22,395 nt of DNA, from the NCBI GenBank assembly GCA_002332755.1, contig DDBO01000065.1, positions 1-22,395 of the forward strand, given 5' to 3'. This DNA comes from Bacteroidales bacterium UBA2030. GTDB lineage: Bacteria > Bacteroidota > Bacteroidia > Bacteroidales > TTA-H9. Both the position numbers and the translations under genes were made by a program. A model generated the notes under the pieces. It saw nothing but the letters and a program-made list of their open reading frames with translations, had not been told where the DNA came from and searched no databases. The stretch's first letter is position 1. Each line of letters begins with the position of its first letter. This document shows positions 1-8,000 of the stretch, in pieces.

Positions 1-1
1 T

Positions 2-559
2 TTGGCCTCCGGAAATGGAACCAATGCAGAAACCATTATCCGCTATTTTGAAAACCACCCTGTGATTGAGGTGGCAGGAGTTCTCTGCAACAAACCTGGT
101 GCCGGCGTCATCCAAAGAGCCCAAAGGGCGGATATACCTGTTTTGGTCTTTAGTAAAAACGACTTTGAAGAAAATGGACGAGTCCATCAATGGCTTCACA
201 GGATGAAGATTACCTATCTGATTCTGGCCGGCTTCTTATGGCAAGTACCTGATTACCTGGTGAAGGAATTCAAAGGTAGAATCATCAATATTCATCCGGC
301 TTTGTTGCCTGCATATGGTGGCAAAGGCATGTATGGAGATCATGTCCATCGGGCGGTGTTGGCTGCAGCAGAAAAAGAAAGCGGAATAACCATACATCTT
401 GTTGATGAAATATATGACCACGGAGAAATTATATTTCAGGCAAGATGCACAGTTCATCTGGATGATACCCCTGAAACCCTTGCTCAGCGAATCCATAAAC
501 TGGAACACAAGCATTATCCAGAGGTCATTGAAAAAGTGATAATGAAGAATGCCTTCTAA
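2..559 (+). CDS. purN: Phosphoribosylglycinamide formyltransferase PurN (5' partial)
   Basis: This is GAR transformylase, which transfers the formyl group of 10-formyl-THF to glycinamide ribonucleotide in step 3 of cytoplasmic purine synthesis. The visible protein opens inside the N-terminal motif LASGNGTNAE, the phosphate-binding strand-loop of the family, so only about 5-8 residues and the start codon lie outside the window. The catalytic Asn and His are in IINIHPALLP, near residues 95-104. The later HLVDEIYDHGEII segment carries the conserved Asp region. The KGMYGDHVHRAV stretch has the GGKGMYG form I associate with Bacteroidota PurN rather than the E. coli sequence. The 185 visible residues fit a family length of about 190. 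Its 3' end overlaps the next gene by 11 nt, which suggests translational coupling. The assignment is firm. Confidence 0.95.
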   Translation: MASGNGTNAETIIRYFENHPVIEVAGVLCNKPGAGVIQRAQRADIPVLVFSKNDFEENGRVHQWLHRMKITYLILAGFLWQVPDYLVKEFKGRIINIHPALLPAYGGKGMYGDHVHRAVLAAAEKESGITIHLVDEIYDHGEIIFQARCTVHLDDTPETLAQRIHKLEHKHYPEVIEKVIMKNAF

Positions 560-1565
560 TCGACGCCACTTCAATATCCCGGTTTTTATTCCCGAAGAGG
601 GATGCAGATTTCAATGTGTTTTTTGTAATCAGCGCCAGATTTCCGGGCGGCAGACCATTCCCACAGCAAAAGATGTAGTTGCCATTGTAGAACAACACCT
701 TGCTACTCAGCCGGTAGATGCTGAAAAGGAAATCGCTTTCTTCGGAGGAAACTTCACAGGTCTTCCCATTGAAAGACAAAAACAATTGCTTGAAGCAGCC
801 TACGATTTTTATGTAAAAGGACTTATACGATCCATCCGACTTTCCACCCGTCCCGATTCTATTGATACCGAAAAATTAGCCTTACTCAAACAATACCCCG
901 TAAAAACCATTGAACTGGGGGTGCAGTCCTTTTCCGATCATGTGTTACAAAAGTCCGGGAGGGGTCATACCGCAGCGCAAAACCGGGAGGCAGCGCTTTT
1001 GGTAAAAGAAGCCGGATTTGAACTGGTGTTGCAAATGATGACCGGTTTACCCGGCTCTTCTGTTATAGATGAAATGAATACAGCACACTGTATTATCAGC
1101 CTTGGTGCTACGGGCACACGCATCTATCCTTGCCTGGTCATCAAGGGGACGGCTCTCGAGAAGCTATTCCGGGAAGGGAAATACAAACCTCAAGAACTTT
1201 GGGATGCAGCCCGGCTGATTGCACAACTCATCCGGCTTTTTGAGGAAGCCGAAGTAAAAGTGTTGCGGGTTGGTCTGCATCCCTCCGAAGGACTCATTAA
1301 TGGCTCCAGCCTGGTTGCGGGCCCCTTCCATCCTGCTTTTCGCGATATAGCCGAAACCCTTCTTTTTAATGATAAGTTTCGACAAATTCCACTTCAAAAC
1401 GACCAAAAGCAAAACCTCACAATAAAAGTTGCCCCGTCTTCATTGGCGGCAGCTGTAGGGTTTACAAAGTACAATAAAAACCAATTACTTAACCATTTCG
1501 GCTCGGTCCGTTTCATTCCCGATAATAATTTACATGCCCGCGAATTCACCTATAGTATTGATTGA
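549..1565 (+). CDS. Radical SAM protein, Elp3/HemN-like
   Basis: This 338-aa protein has a radical SAM Cx3Cx2C motif (CRFQCVFC, Cys19/Cys23/Cys26) near its N-terminus, which would bind a 4Fe-4S cluster and S-adenosylmethionine. It is followed by AFFGGNFTGLP, the SAM-binding GGE-type segment, and by the TRPDSID and ELGVQSFSD strands typical of the Elp3/oxygen-independent coproporphyrinogen oxidase superfamily. It has no C-terminal acetyltransferase (HAT) domain, so it is not a full Elp3. Its substrate cannot be told from sequence. The ATG at 549 lies inside the end of purN, and the N-terminus gives a sensible strand (FNIPVFIPEEGC) right before the cluster motif, so I keep this start. Its 3' end overlaps the next gene by 32 nt, and the trio may be cotranscribed. 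Confidence 0.85.
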   Translation: MPSNRRHFNIPVFIPEEGCRFQCVFCNQRQISGRQTIPTAKDVVAIVEQHLATQPVDAEKEIAFFGGNFTGLPIERQKQLLEAAYDFYVKGLIRSIRLSTRPDSIDTEKLALLKQYPVKTIELGVQSFSDHVLQKSGRGHTAAQNREAALLVKEAGFELVLQMMTGLPGSSVIDEMNTAHCIISLGATGTRIYPCLVIKGTALEKLFREGKYKPQELWDAARLIAQLIRLFEEAEVKVLRVGLHPSEGLINGSSLVAGPFHPAFRDIAETLLFNDKFRQIPLQNDQKQNLTIKVAPSSLAAAVGFTKYNKNQLLNHFGSVRFIPDNNLHAREFTYSID

Positions 1566-2241
1566 TAGCAGAATATCTCAGCCAATCATTCATAGGCTTG
1601 AGACATTTGCTGAAATAATTCTGTTCGAACCTCAACCGGGTGTTTATGAGGCTATTTCTGCCCATCCCGATATTTTTTTCTGCCATATAGGCGACCTGCT
1701 CATCCATTCACCGACCCTGAATTCTTCTCTAATCGGCAAACTAAAAGAAAAAGGAATTGCGCTGGTGCCCGGAGTCAAAATACCGGCTGCCGAATACCCC
1801 AACTCTGTCCCCTACAATGCTGTAACCACATCCAAATATCTGATCCACAAACTCAAAGCCACAGATCCTGTTATCCTATCCTGGGCCGGAAAATTCAACC
1901 TGCAATTTATTCCGGTCAAACAGGGCTATACACGTTGTAGTTTGCTTCCGTTAAACAACAATCATTATATCACTTCCGACCCGGGAATTATCCAGAACTT
2001 AGAAAAATTAGGTTTAGAAATATTTTATTATCCGCCCCACGACATTCTATTACCCGGGTTTTCGCATGGTTTTATCGGAGGCTGTGCCGGTGTATGGGGC
2101 AATACAGTGTTCTTCACCGGAACTCCTCAAAATAAAACTACACGTAGGCAACTGGAGTCATTTATCGAAAAAGCGGGAATGAAAACAGAATATCTTTCTG
2201 AAAAGAACCTTGTAGATGCAGGGTCATTGCTGTTTTTTTGA
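1534..2241 (+). CDS. GME-fold protein, DUF6873-like, function unknown
   Basis: This 235-aa soluble protein has no signal peptide. The pattern resembles DUF6873 proteins, which are assigned the guanidino-modifying-enzyme (pentein) fold. Seen here are PYNAV near residue 90, GYTRCS near 131-136, the ITSDPGII strand, and a late GFSHGFIGGCAG segment whose His/Gly/Cys arrangement recalls the active-site end of pentein enzymes such as arginine deiminase. The family resemblance is from memory and no reaction is proposed. The ATG lies 32 nt inside the preceding radical SAM gene, so the two are probably translationally coupled and may share a pathway. The protein ends in hydrophobic SLLFF. After it comes a short gap with weak alternative stems (about 2242-2268) that lack a T-run. 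Confidence 0.6.
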   Translation: MPANSPIVLIDSRISQPIIHRLETFAEIILFEPQPGVYEAISAHPDIFFCHIGDLLIHSPTLNSSLIGKLKEKGIALVPGVKIPAAEYPNSVPYNAVTTSKYLIHKLKATDPVILSWAGKFNLQFIPVKQGYTRCSLLPLNNNHYITSDPGIIQNLEKLGLEIFYYPPHDILLPGFSHGFIGGCAGVWGNTVFFTGTPQNKTTRRQLESFIEKAGMKTEYLSEKNLVDAGSLLFF

Positions 2242-2363
2242 AAACGGATAAATCATGCCCCGTTTATCAAATCATAAAAATCTGCCCATTTCCGATTAAT
2301 AAAACAACGAAGCATTTCTAAGCTATCAGCCCTTTTTGAGGACAAAAATTGATCAGGATAAAG

Positions 2364-2371
2364 TATCTTTG
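2364..2371 (+). promoter_or_regulatory. Bacteroidota -7 box upstream of the sirtuin gene
   Basis: TATCTTTG is a perfect match to the Bacteroidota -7 consensus TAnnTTTG. It lies 22 nt before the ATG at 2393. A TTTG at 2335-2338 is upstream but 25 nt away, longer than the usual -33 spacing of about 19-21. A transcript from here could not include the TTG at 2336, which supports the ATG start. Confidence 0.5.
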
Positions 2372-2392
2372 ACTCCATTCAACTCCCTTCTC

Positions 2393-3100
2393 ATGAGCAG
2401 GAAAACCATCGTTGTACTTACAGGTGCAGGTATTAGTGCTGAAAGCGGGATCAGTACGTTTCGGGATAATAATGGATTATGGCGCAACTATCGCTTCGAA
2501 GAAGTTGCCAGTCCTGAAGCATGGAAAAGAGACCCAGGGCTGGTACTTGAATTTTACAACATGCGTCGCAAAAAGGTATTCGAGGCAGAACCTAACGAGG
2601 GACATAAAGCGCTGGTTAGGTTGGAAAAAGCATACAACGTCCAGATCATCACTCAGAATGTTGACGACCTCCACGAAAGGGCAGGTTCATCTCATGTAAT
2701 TCACCTTCATGGCGAAATTAAAAAAGCTCGCTCTACAGTTGACCCTTCCTTAATCTATAAATTAAATCATTGGGAACTGAAACTGGGTGACAAATGCGAA
2801 AAGGGTTCTCAACTCAGACCACACATTGTATGGTTTGGTGAACCTGTACCTGAATTTCCCAAGGCCATCAATATAGCTCGCAAAGCCGATATTTTCATTA
2901 TAGTCGGAACATCTCTGAATGTATATCCTGCGGCTGGTCTCATTCATTATGTCCCCACAGCTGCTCCGAAGTATTATGTTGATCCTGCACCTCAGTCTAC
3001 TTCTACAGTATGTGGTTTGGAAATAATTGCCAAAACAGCAGGCAGGGGCTTACCCCCACTGGTTGATAGACTTCTGTCTGTTGCTGATCCCCAAACCTAA
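2393..3100 (+). CDS. cobB: Sir2-family NAD-dependent protein deacylase (class III type)
   Basis: This sirtuin would remove acyl groups from protein lysines, using NAD+ and giving nicotinamide and O-acyl-ADP-ribose, in the cytoplasm. The 235-aa product from the ATG starts MSRKTIVVLTGAGISAESGI, the Rossmann NAD loop. It continues with FRDNNGLW, TQNVDDLHERAGS, HLHGE with catalytic His106, WFGEPVP and GTSLNVYPAAGL. Tyr55 and Arg58 form the YxxR pair that in class III sirtuins such as E. coli CobB and SIRT5 recognises succinyl or malonyl lysine, so desuccinylase or demalonylase activity is plausible. The two CxxC zinc pairs of most sirtuins are missing, and only one Cys remains in that region. A TTG 57 nt upstream extends the frame but adds a non-conserved tail. 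I prefer the ATG just after the sirtuin -7 box. Confidence 0.88.
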   Translation: MSRKTIVVLTGAGISAESGISTFRDNNGLWRNYRFEEVASPEAWKRDPGLVLEFYNMRRKKVFEAEPNEGHKALVRLEKAYNVQIITQNVDDLHERAGSSHVIHLHGEIKKARSTVDPSLIYKLNHWELKLGDKCEKGSQLRPHIVWFGEPVPEFPKAINIARKADIFIIVGTSLNVYPAAGLIHYVPTAAPKYYVDPAPQSTSTVCGLEIIAKTAGRGLPPLVDRLLSVADPQT

Positions 3101-3126
3101 ACGCTGCTCAGCCCGCCCGATATTTG

Positions 3127-3134
3127 TAATTTTG
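3127..3134 (+). promoter_or_regulatory. Candidate -7 box for recX-prfB
   Basis: TAATTTTG matches TAnnTTTG exactly and sits 22 nt before the recX ATG at 3156. No convincing -33 TTTG is present at the expected distance, so this is a motif-level call. It would drive recX and probably prfB. Confidence 0.45.
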
Positions 3135-3155
3135 CAGCCCACTTTCACATCCCTC

Positions 3156-3656
3156 ATGGACACAACTGCTCCCGATCCGGAAGTTATCTTAGAAAAATTA
3201 AGACAATGGTGCGCAGCCAGCGAGCACTGTAGTCGCGATGTCGCCATTAAGCTTCAGCGACTACACTTCCCTGCTGATAAGGTTGAAGACGCTATTGCCA
3301 CCCTCCGGAAAGAAGGTTTTATAGATGATGAAAGATTTGCCAGAGCCTTCGTCAGAGGTAAATTTCAAAATCTGAAATGGGGCAGGCAAAAAATTGCCAA
3401 TGAACTTCGGGCCAGGGGATTTGACAAATGTCTAATTGATTTGGCCATGGAGGAAATTCAAGAAGAGGAGTATTTCGGTGTTGTAGAGAAAGAAATCAAC
3501 AAAAAATTGAATTCTCTTAAAAACAGAGATTCCCTATCGCAAAAGGCGGCTCTGTTGCGTTTTGCATCCTCACGCGGATACGAACTCAGCCTGGTAAGTC
3601 GCATCTTAAAAAACCCTGATATAGAATATTTTAATAACACAAATACAGAAGAATAA
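3156..3656 (+). CDS. recX: RecX family regulator of RecA
   Basis: RecX binds RecA filaments and limits RecA recombinase and coprotease activity. The 166-aa product from ATG 3156 has the all-helical three-repeat RecX layout. Repeat 1 includes CSRDVAIKLQRLHFPADKVE, followed by AIATLRKEGFIDDERFARAF, the family's best-conserved segment. Next come KFQNLKWGRQKIANELRARGF and a C-terminal repeat with KAALLRFASSRGYELSLV. The length agrees with the family (about 150-170 aa). An in-frame ATG at 3027 would add 43 residues overlapping the end of the sirtuin gene, but those residues are not RecX-like and would start upstream of the presumed -7 box. prfB starts only 3 nt after the stop, so the two are probably cotranscribed. 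Confidence 0.88.
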   Translation: MDTTAPDPEVILEKLRQWCAASEHCSRDVAIKLQRLHFPADKVEDAIATLRKEGFIDDERFARAFVRGKFQNLKWGRQKIANELRARGFDKCLIDLAMEEIQEEEYFGVVEKEINKKLNSLKNRDSLSQKAALLRFASSRGYELSLVSRILKNPDIEYFNNTNTEE

Positions 3657-3659
3657 AAC

Positions 3660-4755
3660 ATGATAACACTTGAGCAAATCAAAGATTTGGAAAAAAGGCT
3701 GGAAGCCTTGAGGAGGTATCTTTGACATCGACAACCGAAAAGCGATTATAGAAGAGGAAGAGAAAAAAACGCATGAGCCCGGCTTCTGGGACGATCCCCG
3801 CGAAGCCGAAAAAACGATGAAGGCCATACGTGATAAAAAAGTGTGGGTAGACCGCTATGAAGAAGTAGATCATCATGTGGGTGATCTGAAAGTGATATTC
3901 GAGTTTTTTGAAGCCGGAGAAGCCAGTGAAGAAGAAATTGACAACCAATATGCCCAAACTGTAAAGGCCCTCGAAGATCTTGAGTTTATGAACATGCTCT
4001 CGGCCGAGGAAGACCGTTTGGGGGCAGTGCTGGAAATAAATGCAGGCGCCGGAGGTACCGAAAGCCAGGATTGGGCGTCAATGCTCATGCGAATGTATAT
4101 CAGATACGGGGAACGTATGGGCTTTAAAGTCACTGAACTGGATATGCATGAAGGGGATGTGGCTGGAATTAAAAATGTAGTCTTAGAATTTGACGGAGAG
4201 TATGCTTTTGGTTATCTGAAAGCCGAAAACGGAGTACATCGGCTTGTTCGCATCAGTCCTTTCGATTCCAATGCACGCCGCCATACCTCCTTTGCCTCGG
4301 TATATGTTTATCCCATTGTAGATGAAAACATCGAAATCGAGGTAAATCCTGCCGACATCACCTGGGAAACCTATCGCTCGAGCGGGCCTGGGGGACAGAA
4401 TGTCAACAAAGTGGAAACCGCTGTCAGACTCAGACACGCGCCTACCGGTCTTGTTATTGAATGTCAGGTAACCCGTTCACAGCAGCAAAACCGTGAAAAA
4501 GCATTGCAGATGCTGAAATCACAGTTGTACGAAATAGAACTGCGCAAAAAGCGGGAAAAAATTGATGCTATAGAAGCCGCCAAGAAAAAAATTGAATGGG
4601 GTTCGCAAATCAGAAGTTACGTGCTACATCCTTACAAAATGGTGAAGGATCATCGCACCAACTACGAAACAGGCAACACCCAGGCGGTTTTAGACGGAGA
4701 TATTCATGAGTTCATCAAAGCCTGGCTTATGATGAACGGCGGGGCTAAGGACTAA
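3660..4755 (+). CDS. prfB: Peptide chain release factor 2 with programmed +1 frameshift
   Basis: RF2 recognises UGA and UAA stop codons and triggers peptide release on the ribosome. The gene is read as join(3660..3722, 3724..4755). Twenty-one codons from ATG 3660 run to an in-frame TGA at 3723-3725, and translation shifts +1 at CTT (3720-3722), skipping T3723, to give a protein of about 364 aa. That is the normal RF2 length. The shift site is the classical autoregulatory signal: an SD-like AGGAGG at 3711-3716, then TAT CTT TGA C. RF2 identity is confirmed by the SPF anticodon-like tripeptide in VRISPFDSNARR and the catalytic GGQ in SSGPGGQNVNKVE. Low RF2 slows decoding of TGA and so favours the shift. 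It is probably cotranscribed with recX. A 30-nt segment (4602-4631) recurs exactly at the right end of the window. Confidence 0.96.
3711..3726 (+). promoter_or_regulatory. prfB programmed frameshift element
   Basis: The element is AGGAGG, a 3-nt spacer TAT, the slippery CTT, the stop TGA and a following C. This is the standard RF2 recoding arrangement: the internal SD pairs with 16S rRNA while the P-site tRNA slips from CTT to TTT. Both reading frames continue into matching RF2 sequence, so it is a genuine recoding site and not a sequencing error. Confidence 0.95.
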
Positions 4756-4819
4756 AAGCCATTTGATAGGAGAGATACTCATCCTGCGGTTAGATAGAGA
4801 TAAGGTCGTAAAAAAGGTT

Positions 4820-4837
4820 CCGTCCCGTACGGGACGG
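4820..4837. repeat. 18-nt perfect GC-rich palindrome, REP-like
   Basis: CCGTCCCGTACGGGACGG equals its own reverse complement. AAGG at 4815-4818 and CCTT at 4843-4846 can add a second stem outside a small internal loop. It sits 65 nt after prfB in otherwise AT-rich sequence. There is no T-run on the + strand, so it does not look like a standard intrinsic terminator. It resembles a dispersed REP-type palindrome, though only one copy is in the window. Confidence 0.6.
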
Positions 4838-4861
4838 GATAGCCTTCTAATTTATTGATAG

Positions 4862-4981
4862 TTACCGATATTTATCCCTGACAGGATAATTACGGAAGAT
4901 TTATGAACATTGGCAAAATAAAACAGGATCGTATTGCCCAAAACACAAATACTTACAAAGTATTATTTCAAATATCGGTAA
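4862..4981. repeat. 12-bp perfect inverted repeat upstream of the HTCS gene
   Basis: TTACCGATATTT (4862-4873) and AAATATCGGTAA (4970-4981) are exact reverse complements separated by 96 nt. The right arm shares TAA with the presumed -7 box at 4979-4986. The arms could be paired operator half-sites, the base of an RNA or DNA stem, or the ends of a small 120-bp element. No target-site duplication is obvious. Confidence 0.6.
4872..4889. other. Small hairpin in the prfB-HTCS gap
   Basis: TTATCC and GGATAA form a perfect 6-bp stem around a 6-nt loop (CTGACA). It overlaps the left arm of the 12-bp inverted repeat by two bases. It has no following T-run and its role is unknown. Confidence 0.35.
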
Positions 4982-4986
4982 TTTCG
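4979..4986 (+). promoter_or_regulatory. Candidate -7 box for the HTCS gene
   Basis: TAATTTCG differs from TAnnTTTG at one position and lies 22 nt before the ATG at 5009, the same spacing as the boxes before the sirtuin and recX genes. The right arm of the 12-bp inverted repeat overlaps its first three bases. Confidence 0.4.
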
Positions 4987-5008
4987 CAAGGCTTGATAAG
5001 CCTTATTC

Positions 5009-8000
5009 ATGAAGCCCAAATACTTAATCTTAACCGCTTTACTGCTTATTTTAACTGAGATATTGACTCTTTCAGTTCAAGCATGGGAAAGGCGAATTCC
5101 GGTTATAAGCTTGAGCCGTAGTGAAGGATTATCCAATGGGGCAGTCAATACCATTATTAGAGACCATGAGGGGTATTTTTGGTTGGGCACCTGGAACGGA
5201 CTAAACCGCTGGGATGGCCGTTCTATGGAAATTTTTCTACCCGGGAAATCCAGTACTGATATCCATAACCACGTAATTCGGGAAATATATGAGATACCAG
5301 GTAAAGGTTTATGGCTGCTCACAAATAAAGGCATATCTTTTTATAACAGCAGAACAGGTATTTTTAAAGGCTTTTTTACTGACCTGAAGGGGAACATCAA
5401 TCATGAAACAGATATTTCTATAACACTAACTCATGGCCGCGGTGTTTTTGTATGGATCAAAAGTCTGGGATTATTTCAGTACGATTCAATCAATGACAAT
5501 TTCCGCGAGGTAGAATTTGCAGGAAAAGCCAGCTTGCTTCAAGAACGCGTTTGGCGTATCCATTCTCTCAGCGACAAACTTATTTTTATCGGTGAAAGTG
5601 GAAATATATGGCTTTTAAAACAACAAAACCTTCAACTGATCAACCATTGCTCAATCAGCCGGCCCATCATAAGAACCTGGTGCTTTGAGCGCAATAATGA
5701 AGGTTGGGTTATATTAGCTCAGCGAAATGGGCCCTCACTAACTATAAACCTTTCAACAGGTAAGATAAATGAAATTGCACTTTTGGGCGACAACATAACA
5801 GCATGGAGCTCTCCTAAAAACCAAAAGTATTTTCTGGTCGGTTCGGAAAAAGGAAACATCTATTTGTTTAACCCAGATAGCCTTGGATTAAAAAAAATAA
5901 TTGATTCGAGACAATATGCCACAGTTGAGGCGTTTACTTCCCGGATTCTCGATATTTATCAAGATGAAGAGGAAGGTTTGTTTATTGGAACAGATGGCAA
6001 CGGAATTTTTATATTCAGACCGATATCCGCAGAAATTTCATCACTTCCGGCCACACGGCTCTCCTATCCAGTAGTAAGATGCTTTCTGAGATTTGGAGAC
6101 AAATTGTTAGTCGGGACAAAAGGTGGAGGAATCAACATCCTGAACCAGGAAGGCAAACATATCGGAACCCTTACAGATGCTAACGGGCTTAATAATAATT
6201 CTGTTTTATCGATGCACCAACGGCCAGGTGGCAAAATATGGGTAGGGACAGATGGAAGGGGCATAAATATCATAGACCCCATGAATACCAAAATCTCCGC
6301 ATTGAATCAGGAAATCTTACCCCCCTCTATTAGGGAAATGGGCAGCGTATATAGAATCTTAGATGATGGCAGAGGCAATGTCTTTTTAGGAACCAGCGGA
6401 TGGGGCGTCATTTGGCTTCAATATGATCAAAAAAAACCGGATGTTTTATTTTCGGCAACGCAACTTCCCATAACCAACGAAAATAGTGGAACCGTTATTA
6501 GAAAGGTAATCTATGCCCTTGCACTTCAAAAACCCGGCATCATCTGGATAGGTGTTAGAGGCGAAGGGCTGATTAAATTTAACTATCTCAACAATCGCAT
6601 TGAAAGTACCTACAACACTTCCAATAATCCCGATTTAATCATCAATGATGATATTTTGAGCCTTTTCTTTGACCATCATGGGGTTTTATGGGTGGGTAGT
6701 AGTGGCGGAATAATGGCTTTCTCTGTTGAAGACAACAAAATTCGAAAAGAAAACGAATCCGTTCTCAAAAGGTTACAATACCTCTCCATTCACTCTATCC
6801 AGGAAGACAGACTTAACAACCTTTGGATAAGTACTTCAGCAGGAATAGTAAGAATTGATACACAACGAGAAGGTGCCTTCTTTTTCGACAAGGTAGATGG
6901 TCTTATCAATGACGAATACTCCGATGGAGCCGGGTTTTATGACCCTACGACAGATTTATTCTATGCAGGAGGCACCCGGGGTATTGACCGGATACAAACA
7001 AACAGCATCAATATCAGGCGAACATTTCCTGTATTGGCATTCACCAAACTCTATATTGCTGATAAGTTGATAAAACCAGGAACATCTCCCTTACAGGAAA
7101 ATTTGAACTGGCAAAAAGCACTTCATCTCAGCTACAGCCAAAATTCTCTGAGCATTGAAGCAACTCCTGTAACGGCGGCCAGTCGTACAAACTTTCGGGT
7201 TTTATACAAACTACTGCCAACAGACACAGCCTGGAAAGAACCCGGCCCCACAGGACTGATTAGCCTTGTCAATCTTCGCCCAGGAGAATATTCTCTCCTG
7301 GTAACCCTGGCAAATGATAATTTTCGACTTGCGCAACCTCCAAGACTCATCAAAATTAAAGTTGATCCCCCGATTTTCCTTTCAAAACCCGCAATAATTG
7401 CTTACATCCTAACACTCATTCTTATCCAGACTGGAATTTTACTGTTTTACAGAAGAAAAGCTGCTCTAAAACGTCGCAGGGCACTCGAAGAACTTGAAAA
7501 ACAAAAAGAAAGAGAACTGCAAGAGTACAAAATTGAATTTTTTACACATCTGGCTCACGAATTGCGTACCCCGTTGACAGTAATTAACACACAAACTTAC
7601 CGCCTTATAGAAGACCCTACTACAAGAAAACTGAAAATACCCTTAATACGTATTTATCGCAATACGCTTCGATTGCAGAAACTGGTCAATGAAATTATGC
7701 AATTCAGGCGACTTGAAAAAAGAAATGAGATACTGCAGATACAGCCTTGTAAGATAGATGAAATAATAAACGAAATTATTAACGATCTGGAAGTCTTGGC
7801 CGTACAAAGGCAAATCAACTTCAATGTATACTGTCCAGACAATCTGCATTTATATTGCGATAAAGAGAAACTATATCGTATCCTTTCAAATCTGATATCC
7901 AACTCTATTAAATACAATCGTGAGGGAGGCACCGTAAACATTGAAGTGTCATGGATACACCCTTCTTCCATTCAAATTGCTATTTCCGATCAAGGGGAAG

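Noticed and set aside
2242..2268. Possible terminator after the GME-fold gene
   Set aside because: Only short, mutually exclusive 6-bp stems (AAACGG/CCGTTT and GATAAA/TTTATC) and no T-run.
2336..2392. TTG-started N-terminal extension of the sirtuin gene
   Set aside because: The added 19 residues are not sirtuin-like, and a perfect -7 box at 2364-2371 lies inside them. The ATG at 2393 directly precedes the NAD-binding strand.
3027..3155. 43-residue upstream extension of RecX overlapping the sirtuin gene
   Set aside because: The sequence is not RecX-like and is just the sirtuin coding sequence in another frame. The -7 box at 3127 favours ATG 3156.
3817..4755. prfB as a shorter gene starting at an internal ATG
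   Set aside because: The upstream 52 codons are RF2-like, with the recoding site intact. The short form would lack the N-terminal RF2 helices.
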